NCBI GenBank assembly: GCA_025462865.1
Contig: JAOAPI010000032.1
Coordinates: forward strand, 1-64,000
Length of the DNA stretch: 64,000 nucleotides
Direction of reading: 5' to 3'
Origin: Candidatus Sulfotelmatobacter sp.
GTDB lineage: Bacteria > Acidobacteriota > Terriglobia > Terriglobales > Acidobacteriaceae
Shown here: piece by piece, positions 1 to 8,086 of the stretch
Layout: each line of letters begins with the position of its first letter
Position numbering within the stretch: position 1 is the stretch's first letter
Program-made: the position numbers and the translations under genes
Notes under the pieces: generated by a model
Told to the model about the DNA's origin: nothing
Seen by the model: the letters and a program-made list of their open reading frames with translations, nothing else
The model's database searches: none

Positions 1-521
1 CAATTCGTTGCGGCGGACGTCCGCCAAAAAGCTCGGCCCCCGTAGGCTGTAAACAAACTTCAGCCACGCTCTCACCATCAAAGACAAAAGGGCGGCCATG
101 GGCCGCCGAAGTGGAAAACACTGCGGACGACATAAATTCCTCGGAAAATTTTCAGGGAGCGCCGGATGGAAGCTCGGAGGCGTATTCGCTTTTTATTCGC
201 CTATGGAAATATAGCTCCGGGCCGGGAGAATTGTCAAGGATGCCGGGTAAACTGCCATTATGGCGCGAGATCCTTCGCTCCCGCCTGATGAAGGGCTACG
301 CTCTGGATGACGCCGATAACAATAGAACAGCATGAATGCCTACTGCACCACTTCCTAAAAACTCCCATCGTGCCATTCAGCCGATTGCTTACTTCCGCAT
401 CCGCCACCCGTCTATCCACAGCACACTGGTGAGGCGCAGCTATCTCATCGCAGTATTTATCCCAGGTTGCGGCTGAATCGCGTGTTCGATATCCAAAGAA
501 AAAACAAACGAGGAGTCTCCC
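1..521. other. Non-coding stretch upstream of the DUF2911 gene
   Basis: I find no convincing gene here. A GTG-started frame at 111-335 has no recognisable family, and its 3' part runs through a repeat-like segment (267-313). A perfect 7-bp hairpin lies at 91-107 (arms ggcggcc/ggccgcc, 3-nt loop). Read on the minus strand it is followed by CTTTTGTCTTT, so it could be a weak terminator. A palindrome, ggcggacgtccgcc, sits at 12-25. The DUF2911 gene begins at the right edge with a good ribosome binding site (AGGAG at about 511-515). Confidence 0.5.
267..313. repeat. REP-like intergenic repeat
   Basis: The segment begins agatccttcgctcc and ends ctctggatgacg. This ...ccttcgct...ggatgac pattern is the kind of imperfect palindromic repeat I associate with acidobacterial intergenic regions. 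Related text occurs at 27776-27803 and, more remotely, at 22372-22450. Assignment is by eye, without a genome-wide copy count. Confidence 0.4.
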
Positions 522-1583
522 ATGCACAGAACCCGTCTGCTTGTTTTGTTATGCAGCATTGTGTCAGTGGTTAGTCTTGCCCACGCTCAAACCCTAATGC
601 TCGATCTGCCGCGGCAGAGTCAGCATGCCATCGTCACGCAGCGCATCGGTATTACCGACATCACCGTCAACTATCATCGACCGCTGGCCAATGGCCGCCC
701 AATCTGGGGCAAGCTGGTGCCTTACGGACAAGTCTGGCGCGCGGGAGCCAACGAGAACACTACACTCACTTTTACCGATCCGGTCATGATTGAAGGCCAG
801 CCGCTCGAAAAGGGAACCTACGGCCTGCACATGATTCCCGGCGAAAATCAGTGGACCGTGATCTTCTCAAAGATGTCCATCGCATGGGGAAGCTTTACTT
901 ACAAGCAGGACGAGGATGCGCTGCGAGTCAATGTGAAGCCGCAAGCTGCCGAACTCCATGATGCGCTGACTTACGACTTTGATGACGTCAAGCCCGACTC
1001 CACTGTAATTACAATGCGATGGGATAAGGTTGCCGTGCCCTTCAAGGTTTCCGTCAAAGTGAACGCCATCGTCGAAGCCAGTATTCAGCGGCAGATACGC
1101 GGCATGAATCAATATTATTGGGAAGGTTGGGACGATGCCGCCAACTACTTCCTCACCAGCAAAACGAATCTGGACGAGGCGCTGAAGGATGAAGACAAAT
1201 CCATCCAGACGGAAGAACGCTTCGACAATCTGATGAACAAGTCGCTGATTCTCGCGGCCATGGGCCGCAAAGAGGATGCGTCGGGTTTCCGCAACAAAGC
1301 GATAGAGAAGGCGTCCGCTCAGCAACTTTACTTCTACGGCCGCCAGTTGCAGGGAGAAAAGAAGCAGGAAGAGGCTTTCGCGCTTTATCGCACCAACGCA
1401 AAGAAGTATCCAGGCGAATGGACGTCGCACGTTGGCATGGCACGCGTTTACAGCGGCCAGGGTGATTTCGATAGCGCTGTCAAAGAAATGCAAACCGCAC
1501 TGACGGGGGCGCCCGATTCCAACAAATCCAACCTGGAAGGCTATGTGAAGCGGTTGCAATCTAAGGACGACATAAACCGCTAA
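522..1583 (+). CDS. DUF2911 domain protein with TPR-like C-terminus, exported
   Basis: The 353-residue protein starts with a Sec signal peptide (residues 1-22, cleavage near AHA|Q). It is followed by a DUF2911 domain at about 30-165, recognisable from the DITVNYHRPLANGRPIWG and QVWRAGANENTT stretches. The second half (about 200-345) is helical and TPR-like, with an FALYRTNAKKYPGEW-type repeat. DUF2911 has no established biochemical role; in Acidobacteria and Bacteroidetes these are periplasmic or secreted proteins. The ATG at 522 is preceded by AGGAG at proper spacing. It is a single gene closed by a strong hairpin terminator that it shares with the convergent M13 peptidase gene. Confidence 0.88.
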   Translation: MHRTRLLVLLCSIVSVVSLAHAQTLMLDLPRQSQHAIVTQRIGITDITVNYHRPLANGRPIWGKLVPYGQVWRAGANENTTLTFTDPVMIEGQPLEKGTYGLHMIPGENQWTVIFSKMSIAWGSFTYKQDEDALRVNVKPQAAELHDALTYDFDDVKPDSTVITMRWDKVAVPFKVSVKVNAIVEASIQRQIRGMNQYYWEGWDDAANYFLTSKTNLDEALKDEDKSIQTEERFDNLMNKSLILAAMGRKEDASGFRNKAIEKASAQQLYFYGRQLQGEKKQEEAFALYRTNAKKYPGEWTSHVGMARVYSGQGDFDSAVKEMQTALTGAPDSNKSNLEGYVKRLQSKDDINR

Positions 1584-1601
1584 CCAGCAAAATAGATTCC
1601 C

Positions 1602-1639
1602 AAAAAAAATGGGCCGGCTCGCTAGCCAGCCCATTTTTT
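1602..1639. terminator. Bidirectional intrinsic terminator between convergent genes
   Basis: A-tract, stem and T-tract: arms aatgggc-c-ggct and agcc-a-gcccatt around a 4-nt loop (cgct), flanked by A8 on the left and T6 on the right. It can therefore terminate both the DUF2911 gene and the leftward M13 peptidase gene. Confidence 0.85.
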
Positions 1640-1675
1640 CGTCCAGCGTTATTGCAATGCAGTATCGTTAGTCGC

Positions 1676-3793
1676 TCACCATACCCGGCAAGCATTCGCG
1701 CGGACCATCTTTTGCCCCGCCTTGCAGCCGAAAGCCTGTGCAAACTCGGGCATATTCGAAACCACGTTGTCGATGCGAAAGATGGGCAATGAGTGTGGGT
1801 TGGTAGTAACCACTAGGCGCGCCACCTCGGGCCTTACGTTTGCGCACCACGAATTGGCAAATGAAAGGAAGAATCGCTGGCGATAGGTCCATCCGTCCGG
1901 ACCCTTATCATCAAGTGATTTGCCTTGCTTCTTGAGGTCGGCCTCGACTGCGTTCAGGGCCAAATGAATGCCGCCATTGTCAGCGGTGTCTTCCCCCTGG
2001 GTGAGCAAACCGTTCTGCTTTACGCCTGGGCCCGCATCGGGAACGTCCTGCGTATATTCATCGGAGATGCACTTTCCCCGTTCGTCGTATTGTTTGGCAT
2101 CTTCAGCGGTCCACCAGTCGCGCAGGTTGCCGTGAGCGTCGAATTTGCGTCCTTGATCGTCGAAGCCGTGGGTAAGCTCGTGACCAATGACCATGCCGAT
2201 GGCGCCGTAATTCACCGAATCGTCCATGCTTTTTTCGAAGAAGGGCGGCTGCAGAATGCCAGCAGGGAAATTGATGGTATTCAACTGCGGATCGTAGTAG
2301 GCGTTGATGGTCGGCGGCGTCATGGTCCATTCGCTGCGGTCCACCGGCTTGCCAATCTTCGCCACCCAACGCTCAAATTCGAAGGCAGACGCCTGCCCAA
2401 CATTGCCGAGATAACTGTCTCGCGTCACCTTCACGCTGGAATAGTCGCGCCAGTGAGAAGGATAGCCGATCTTGTCTTCAATGCCCTTCAGCTTGACCAT
2501 GGCTTGTTCCTTCGTGGCCGGGGTCATCCAACTCACGCTTTCAATGTCGTCATGCATAGCTTGTTCAATTCTATGCACCATCTCGAGTGTTCGAGCCTTG
2601 CTCGCTGGTGGAAAAGCGCGATCAACGTAGGCCTGCCCGAGCGCTTCGCCAAGATCGCGGTCGGCATTGTGCACGCAGCGCCGCCAGCGAGGTTGAATCT
2701 GTTCTTGGCCGGCCAGGGTGTGAGCGAAGAAGTCGAAATTCTCGTCCACCATCGCCTTGGTTAGAAATGGCGCCGCTCTGCGGATGACTTGCCAGCGTAG
2801 GTAGGTCTTCCACTGGTCAAGCGGACGCTCTGCGAGAAGTTTTTCCTCGGCACGGAAAAAATCGGGCGAAGTCACAATGTAGTGGTCGCTGGGCGGGGCT
2901 TTTACCGCTTTCAAGTAAGCGTCCCAGTCGATGGAAGGGGTTAGTTCCTGGATCTGAGCCAAGCTCATTTTGTTATTGATATTCTTCGGATCGCGGCGCT
3001 TGACGTTATCCATCTGCGCTTGGGCCAGGGCGGTTTCGACTTCAATCACAGCGTCCGCGTCGCTGCCAGCTTGCGCTTCTTTTTCCCCCGCCAGCACAAA
3101 CATCTTTTGTACGTGCGCGTGAAACTTCTTGAGAGTCTCCGCCGATTTTTCGTCGGTCTTGATGTAGTAATCGCGGCTGGGCAGGCTCAAACCGCCTTGG
3201 TCAATTTGTGCCACGACTTTGGATGCATCGTCATAGTCTGGCTGTCCGGTAAAACCGAAGAACGGCGAGTTCGTTTGGTTGTCCCCCTGCTCCCATGTAC
3301 CCGGAAAAAGATGATGAAGGTGGGCGATTTCAGGCGTGATTTCTTTCTTGGACTTAAGCGCGGCAACCCGGTCGAGTTCCTGTTGAACGGGCTTTAGCCC
3401 GGCAGCTTCGATGCCGCTCTCATCCATGCAAGCCGCCCAGTAGTCGCCGATCTTTTGTTGCACCGCGGTACGCTTGGCGTCGTTCTTGCTACTCGCTTCC
3501 AACGTCTCGCGCTCCACATTCTCGTTCCATAACTCCAGGGTGCTCCCTGTGCTCCAAAACACCTGGTCCGGCGGTACCGGGTTGGCTGCCAGCCATTTGT
3601 TGCAGGAGTACTTGTAGAAGTCATCGCAAGGACTCAGCTGTTTGTCGACCAGATTTGGATCAAAGTGCTCGAGCTTAGGAGTTGATTTTGATTCCTCCGC
3701 AGCTCCAGTAGGGTTTCCCATCGCATTTTGGCCTAGCGTCGCCAACGGTAAAGTCAGAAGGAGAAGGAACAGGGGGATTCTGCGAATAAACAT
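1676..3793 (-). CDS. M13 family zinc metallopeptidase (neprilysin/PepO type), exported
   Basis: A 705-residue gluzincin endopeptidase, the usual length for the family. The zinc motif HELTH is at residues 538-542, and the third ligand lies in GEDTADNGG (E601, with D605 as the conserved aspartate). The substrate-binding NAYYDP stretch lies upstream, and the protein ends with the family's CRVW tail. A signal peptide (residues 1-21, ending TLG|Q) indicates export to the periplasm or cell surface, where it would cleave oligopeptides. Start ATG at 3793 has GAGG a few bases upstream. One of several exported peptidases in the window. Confidence 0.95.
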   Translation of the reverse strand: MFIRRIPLFLLLLTLPLATLGQNAMGNPTGAAEESKSTPKLEHFDPNLVDKQLSPCDDFYKYSCNKWLAANPVPPDQVFWSTGSTLELWNENVERETLEASSKNDAKRTAVQQKIGDYWAACMDESGIEAAGLKPVQQELDRVAALKSKKEITPEIAHLHHLFPGTWEQGDNQTNSPFFGFTGQPDYDDASKVVAQIDQGGLSLPSRDYYIKTDEKSAETLKKFHAHVQKMFVLAGEKEAQAGSDADAVIEVETALAQAQMDNVKRRDPKNINNKMSLAQIQELTPSIDWDAYLKAVKAPPSDHYIVTSPDFFRAEEKLLAERPLDQWKTYLRWQVIRRAAPFLTKAMVDENFDFFAHTLAGQEQIQPRWRRCVHNADRDLGEALGQAYVDRAFPPASKARTLEMVHRIEQAMHDDIESVSWMTPATKEQAMVKLKGIEDKIGYPSHWRDYSSVKVTRDSYLGNVGQASAFEFERWVAKIGKPVDRSEWTMTPPTINAYYDPQLNTINFPAGILQPPFFEKSMDDSVNYGAIGMVIGHELTHGFDDQGRKFDAHGNLRDWWTAEDAKQYDERGKCISDEYTQDVPDAGPGVKQNGLLTQGEDTADNGGIHLALNAVEADLKKQGKSLDDKGPDGWTYRQRFFLSFANSWCANVRPEVARLVVTTNPHSLPIFRIDNVVSNMPEFAQAFGCKAGQKMVRANACRVW

Positions 3794-4019
3794 TCAGCCT
3801 CTTTCACAAGTGATGAAAATCGGAGCCGGTTGCTGACATCTTCAAATGTACAAAGAATGTACAAAGGAAGATGCAGTACGGCACCTCGGAAGGAAACCGC
3901 ACACTTAGGCCCTTCCCGTAGCACGATACTACAGACGGATAGGGAGATGCGTGGTTAGCGTTGCTGACAACTTTGAAGCAGCAGTCGTTGAATGAGATTT
4001 GAGAGGCGGAACGAGCCAG

Positions 4020-4787
4020 TTACGTTGCCGCGCGCTTTTTCGGGGGATGCCGCACGCTGCGGCCTTCGATAAGGCTATAAAGATCCTCTGCGAGATTGGT
4101 AGTGTGGTCTCCGGCTCGCTCCAATGCCTGTGCCATTAAAATCACGTCGAAGCTGGAAGGATTGTTCTGAGATGCGTGTTCGGTGAGGTGTTTTTGAAAG
4201 ACCGCATGACAGACCCGGTCAATGTCCTTGTCCATTTGCAGGACCTTCCGGGCGCACTCCAGATCGAGATCGACGAATCCGCGGTACACAAGGTCGAGCA
4301 TCTCCCGCAAGATTGCGGACATTTCCACCAATTGGCGCACGTCGGACGCCGCCATCTTCGTTGTCCGCGATTGCACGCGCATGGCTACGCTCATCATCAG
4401 ATCGCCAATGCGCTCCAGATCGGTGGTGCACTTCAGACTAGTCAACAACTGGCGTGCGCGCGCCTCGCTTACGCGCGTGATTGCAGCAGGCAAGCGATCG
4501 TCAATGTAACGCTCGATGACGTCGAGTTCCTGCTCGCATTCTTTGATAGCCAGAAATGCCATCCGGGAATTTTGCGTAAGGAGATCGCGCACATTAAATG
4601 CGGCGTCGCGGGCGATAAGAAAGGCTCGAAGGCCGGTTCGCGTCAGATCGTCCAGCGATCCCGTCCCCTTTTTAGCGGATTTTCTGCTGGCTTCACGACT
4701 CAGAGCAGGCGTCGCATCGGCGGCGTCAGCCAAGACTGGCTCTTCGTTTCCGCGTCGCGATGTTGCAGATTTGCGAGGCATGTTCAC
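4020..4787 (-). CDS. PhoU-domain protein (phosphate signalling regulator-like)
   Basis: About 255 residues. After a basic, probably disordered N-terminus (1-45) it has the two-fold PhoU helical repeat. The signature metal-binding segments are TTDLERIGDLMMSVAMR (first bundle) and QALERAGDHTTNLAEDL (second bundle). PhoU proteins restrain the PhoR/PhoB system and the Pst transporter. No pst, phoB or phoR gene is adjacent, so this could be an orphan PhoU or a regulator of a Na/Pi cotransporter encoded elsewhere. Start is GTG at 4787 or ATG at 4781; neither has a clear Shine-Dalgarno sequence. Confidence 0.85.
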   Translation of the reverse strand: MNMPRKSATSRRGNEEPVLADAADATPALSREASRKSAKKGTGSLDDLTRTGLRAFLIARDAAFNVRDLLTQNSRMAFLAIKECEQELDVIERYIDDRLPAAITRVSEARARQLLTSLKCTTDLERIGDLMMSVAMRVQSRTTKMAASDVRQLVEMSAILREMLDLVYRGFVDLDLECARKVLQMDKDIDRVCHAVFQKHLTEHASQNNPSSFDVILMAQALERAGDHTTNLAEDLYSLIEGRSVRHPPKKRAAT

Positions 4788-4975
4788 CGATAAGCGATTT
4801 CGCTTTGTTCAGACTATCTCAACTGCCGGCTCAACCCGCAGTCTAGTGCAGAAGTATGAATGGACCGTTAATAGCGGTTGCATGGTGTCGCAGAAGGCGA
4901 CTAAAGTGCAGGGTTGCCGAAAGTATGCTGTCTGCGGCAATTGGGCGGGGGGCACACAGAATCACGGATTTCTTT

Positions 4976-5446
4976 ATGGAACTGGTCGAATATTTGCGTC
5001 GTCAATTTGCCTACGGTGAGTGGGCGAATCGCGAGGTCCTCGCAGCGTTGAAAGTCAGTCAATCTTCAACTTCAAAGCCGCGGCAACTCCTTGCGCACAT
5101 CCTTTCTGCCGAGCGGCTATGGTTAGAGCGAATCCGGAGACAGCCTCATGCACTGCCGGTGTGGCCAGATTTCTCATTGGACCAATGCGAATCGCAAATC
5201 TCCGAACTCGCTTCTCTGTGGCGCGGATATCTCGAGCACCTTTCTTCCGCGGCCCTGTCGCCGAGCGTCGCGTACAAAAACAGCAAGGGCGAGGCTTGGA
5301 CCAATACCGTCGCGGACATTTTGACTCACGTGGTATTGCATTCGGCGTATCATCGCGGCCAGATCGCCAGCCACATGCGCGCCGCTGGGGAGCAGCCCGC
5401 TTATACGGATTTTATCCATCCAGTACGCCAGGGACTGATTGAATGA
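4976..5446 (+). CDS. DinB-family protein
   Basis: A 156-residue four-helix-bundle protein of the DinB/YfiT superfamily. The metal-binding histidines are visible: one in QLLAHILSAERLWLERI and a pair in LTHVVLHSAYHRGQI (HSAYHR). The family includes thiol-dependent transferases and damage-inducible proteins of unknown substrate, so the precise role is open. I place the start at ATG 4976 (MELVEYLRRQFAYGEW), because the frame upstream of it has no family character. Confidence 0.85.
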   Translation: MELVEYLRRQFAYGEWANREVLAALKVSQSSTSKPRQLLAHILSAERLWLERIRRQPHALPVWPDFSLDQCESQISELASLWRGYLEHLSSAALSPSVAYKNSKGEAWTNTVADILTHVVLHSAYHRGQIASHMRAAGEQPAYTDFIHPVRQGLIE

Positions 5447-5510
5447 AATGCGAAGCTCGACAGTTGGAACGCAGGCCCCTCATATCGCAAGCTGCGGTAA
5501 TATCTCTGCA

Positions 5511-6551
5511 ATGAAGAAATTTCTGTTTCTTGTCATCCTGTTATTCAGCGCCGTGGTCGGGTTCGGCGCGAACGAAAAAAAACTTCCGCCCATGCCTGCC
5601 GCGGTCTCGGGTAATGCCGTAGCCAGTCTTAAGGACGGCCTTGAGCTATTTTCCATGATGGGAGTCGGTCCCCGAAAAACCTGGGATGACGTTACCAGCC
5701 AGATGTACATTATGAACCTCGCTCATGCGAGTTGGACTGAAGGCCGTCAGGTGCCAGGAGTGGTGGGCCGTCTGAACGCTGTCGCAGCCGGAGCCAGGGG
5801 ATTGGTAGTCCTTATTGGCGGTTACGTCGTAGATGCGCAGGGCGGCGAGCTCACGGTCTCCGACGTAAATGTTTACGATCCCGGACGCCGCCAGTGGTCC
5901 CGAGGCCAGGACATCCCCTTCCCGGTCGACAGTGCGGTTGTCGGCGTGACCCATGATCGCTTTGTATATGTGATGGGCGGCCGGTCGCCTGGCGGTCCAG
6001 TAAACAATATCCAAGTTTACGATGTCGAAAAAAATTCGTGGAGCCAGGCAACGCCTTTTCCCGGAACTCCGGTATTTGGTCTATCAGGCGGCGTTGCCGA
6101 CGGGAGCATCGTTATTGTCGACGGCGCTCAAAAGGGAGATCCTGGTGGTCCACGCTATGTGGCCTGCGAGCAAGGCTGGCTCGGAAAGATCGATCATAAA
6201 GATCCCAATAAGATTGAATGGAGCAAGTTGCCGGCACATCCCGGCGCGGCTCGTTTTGGCATCGCCGGTGGCGGGTCGGACCGCGATCACAGAATTTTCT
6301 TCTCCGGAGGCACTCCTACTCCGCACGATTTCAAAGGCGCTGCCTATGATGGCCAACCCGCAACTGCGTCCGAAGTAACGTTTGCCTACGATGTACACGG
6401 GCACAAATGGGAGACCATCAGCGAGACCACCTACGATCCCCGCGCCGACAGCCACGGAATTCTCGTCACGCCGATCGGACCCGTCGTGCTGGGCGGCATG
6501 GTTAAGAATCTGGCCGTAACGGCGCGCGTGACGCAGTTGCCGAAGAAATAA
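5511..6551 (+). CDS. Kelch-repeat beta-propeller protein, exported
   Basis: A 346-residue protein with a signal peptide (MKKFLFLVILLFSAVVGFGA) and Kelch-type repeats: LVVLIGGYVVDAQGGELTV, RFVYVMGGRSPGG and IFFSGGTPTPH. Each carries the Gly-Gly and the spaced Tyr/Trp of a propeller blade. The start is ATG 5511; an upstream in-frame start at 5439 would bury the signal peptide. No enzymatic motif is visible, so a binding or scaffold role at the cell envelope is the most that can be said. Confidence 0.8.
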   Translation: MKKFLFLVILLFSAVVGFGANEKKLPPMPAAVSGNAVASLKDGLELFSMMGVGPRKTWDDVTSQMYIMNLAHASWTEGRQVPGVVGRLNAVAAGARGLVVLIGGYVVDAQGGELTVSDVNVYDPGRRQWSRGQDIPFPVDSAVVGVTHDRFVYVMGGRSPGGPVNNIQVYDVEKNSWSQATPFPGTPVFGLSGGVADGSIVIVDGAQKGDPGGPRYVACEQGWLGKIDHKDPNKIEWSKLPAHPGAARFGIAGGGSDRDHRIFFSGGTPTPHDFKGAAYDGQPATASEVTFAYDVHGHKWETISETTYDPRADSHGILVTPIGPVVLGGMVKNLAVTARVTQLPKK

Positions 6552-6614
6552 TCCGCTCTAGCAGAACGACACTTTTTGGCAGCGAGTGCGATCTTAGAAC
6601 ATTAACAGGCATCA

Positions 6615-8030
6615 ATGGAAACCGCTGCCTCAATCATCGAGAAACCGCACACCCTTTGGGCGTCACTGCTGGAGGCCATCCGCGGCTCGCATCAGGACTA
6701 CACCGCCGGCAACCTGAACCGCGCCATCCTGTTGCTCGCTGTGCCCATGGTGCTCGAGATGGTATTGGAATCGCTGTTTGCGGTAGTCGACGTTTTTTGG
6801 GTCGGACGGCTAGGCGCAAACGCCGTCGCTACGGTAGGCCTGACGGAATCAATGTTGAGCCTGGTGTTCTCCGTAGGCATGGGCTTGAGCTTGTCGACGA
6901 CTGCAATGGTGGCGCGGCGCATCGGAGAAAAAGATCCGGAAGGCGCGGCGGTGGCCGGAGTACAGGCGATCGTCCTCGGCCTGATCATTTCTGTAGCCAT
7001 CGGCATCCCCTGCTTTTTATTTGCCCCAAACCTGCTGCGCCTGATGGGAGCGTCGCCGGAGATCGTCGCCACAGGCAGCGGCTATACCAGAATCTGTCTC
7101 GGCGGAAGCTTTGCCGTTCTTCTGCTCTTTCTGAACAATGCAATCTTTCGTGGCGCGGGTGATGCCGCGATTGCGATGCGTCTGCTGTGGGTATCGAACA
7201 TCATCAACCTTATTCTCGATCCTTGCCTCATCTTTGGATGGGGACCATTCCCGCGTCTCGGAGTAACCGGCGCGGCATTAGCGACGCTGATTGGCCGCAG
7301 CATCGGAGTTGCATACCAGTTCTATCGGCTCATGCGCGGGACAGAACGCATACGCATCCTCAGAAGCCAAGTTCGGGTGCATGTGGACGTGCTGCTGCGC
7401 CTGCTGCGCGTTTCGGTGACCGGCATCCTGCAGTTTGCCATCGCCCACACCAGTTGGATCGGCCTGGTCCGAATCGTGAGTATCTTCGGCGCTGCTGCGC
7501 TCGCGGGATACACGATTGCCATTCGCATCGTGATTTTTGTGATCCTGCCTTCGTGGGGCCTGAGCAATGCGGCGGCAACGTTGGTCGGCCAGAATCTGGG
7601 AGCAGGCCATCCTGAGCGCGCCGAGAAAGCTGTGTGGCGAACGGGACTTTACAATGTAATTTTTCTGGGCTCAATCGGCGTGGTGTTTATATTCTTTTCC
7701 GAATCCATCGTCCGACTTTTCACACACGATCCCGCCGTCGTGCCGCTGGGCGCTGCCTGCCTGCGGATTGTCAGCTACGGCAACCTTGGCTATGCGTACT
7801 TTATGGTGATGATGCAGGCCTTCAACGGAGCGGGCGACACGATTACTCCCACGATTGTTAACTTCTTCGGCTTCTGGCTGTTCGAGATACCGCTGGCTTA
7901 TTGGCTGGCGATTCCGCTACACATGCGGTCGAATGGAGCTTTCTTTTCCATCGCAATTGCCGAGACCGCCATGGCTTGTGTCAGCGCGATACTGTTCAAG
8001 CAGGGCCGGTGGAAGAAGCAGAAGATCTAG
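6615..8030 (+). CDS. MATE family multidrug efflux transporter
   Basis: A 471-residue, 12-TM protein of the MATE/NorM superfamily. Family marks are the early IPMVLEM-type segment (here AVPMVLEMVLESLFAVVDVFWVG, residues about 34-57), GDAAIAMRLLW in the first half, LGAGHPERAE in the second, and QAFNGAGDTITPT near the C-terminus. It would export cationic drugs or metabolites using a Na+ or H+ gradient. It stands alone between a Kelch gene and a convergent phosphatase gene. Confidence 0.93.
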   Translation: METAASIIEKPHTLWASLLEAIRGSHQDYTAGNLNRAILLLAVPMVLEMVLESLFAVVDVFWVGRLGANAVATVGLTESMLSLVFSVGMGLSLSTTAMVARRIGEKDPEGAAVAGVQAIVLGLIISVAIGIPCFLFAPNLLRLMGASPEIVATGSGYTRICLGGSFAVLLLFLNNAIFRGAGDAAIAMRLLWVSNIINLILDPCLIFGWGPFPRLGVTGAALATLIGRSIGVAYQFYRLMRGTERIRILRSQVRVHVDVLLRLLRVSVTGILQFAIAHTSWIGLVRIVSIFGAAALAGYTIAIRIVIFVILPSWGLSNAAATLVGQNLGAGHPERAEKAVWRTGLYNVIFLGSIGVVFIFFSESIVRLFTHDPAVVPLGAACLRIVSYGNLGYAYFMVMMQAFNGAGDTITPTIVNFFGFWLFEIPLAYWLAIPLHMRSNGAFFSIAIAETAMACVSAILFKQGRWKKQKI

Positions 8031-8086
8031 ATCAGCGAATCTCTGCATCTGGAAAACAAAGCCAGGCATCGCCGCACTAACCACTG

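Noticed and set aside
111-335. GTG-started 74-codon frame on the plus strand
   Set aside because: Low-complexity product, weak start context, and the 3' part coincides with a REP-like repeat.
258-527. Open frame on the minus strand upstream of the DUF2911 gene
   Set aside because: No family character, runs through a repeat-like segment and into the ribosome-binding region of the real gene.
1925-2764. 279-codon frame antisense to the M13 peptidase
   Set aside because: Mirror frame of a well-conserved coding region in GC-rich DNA; no recognisable domain.
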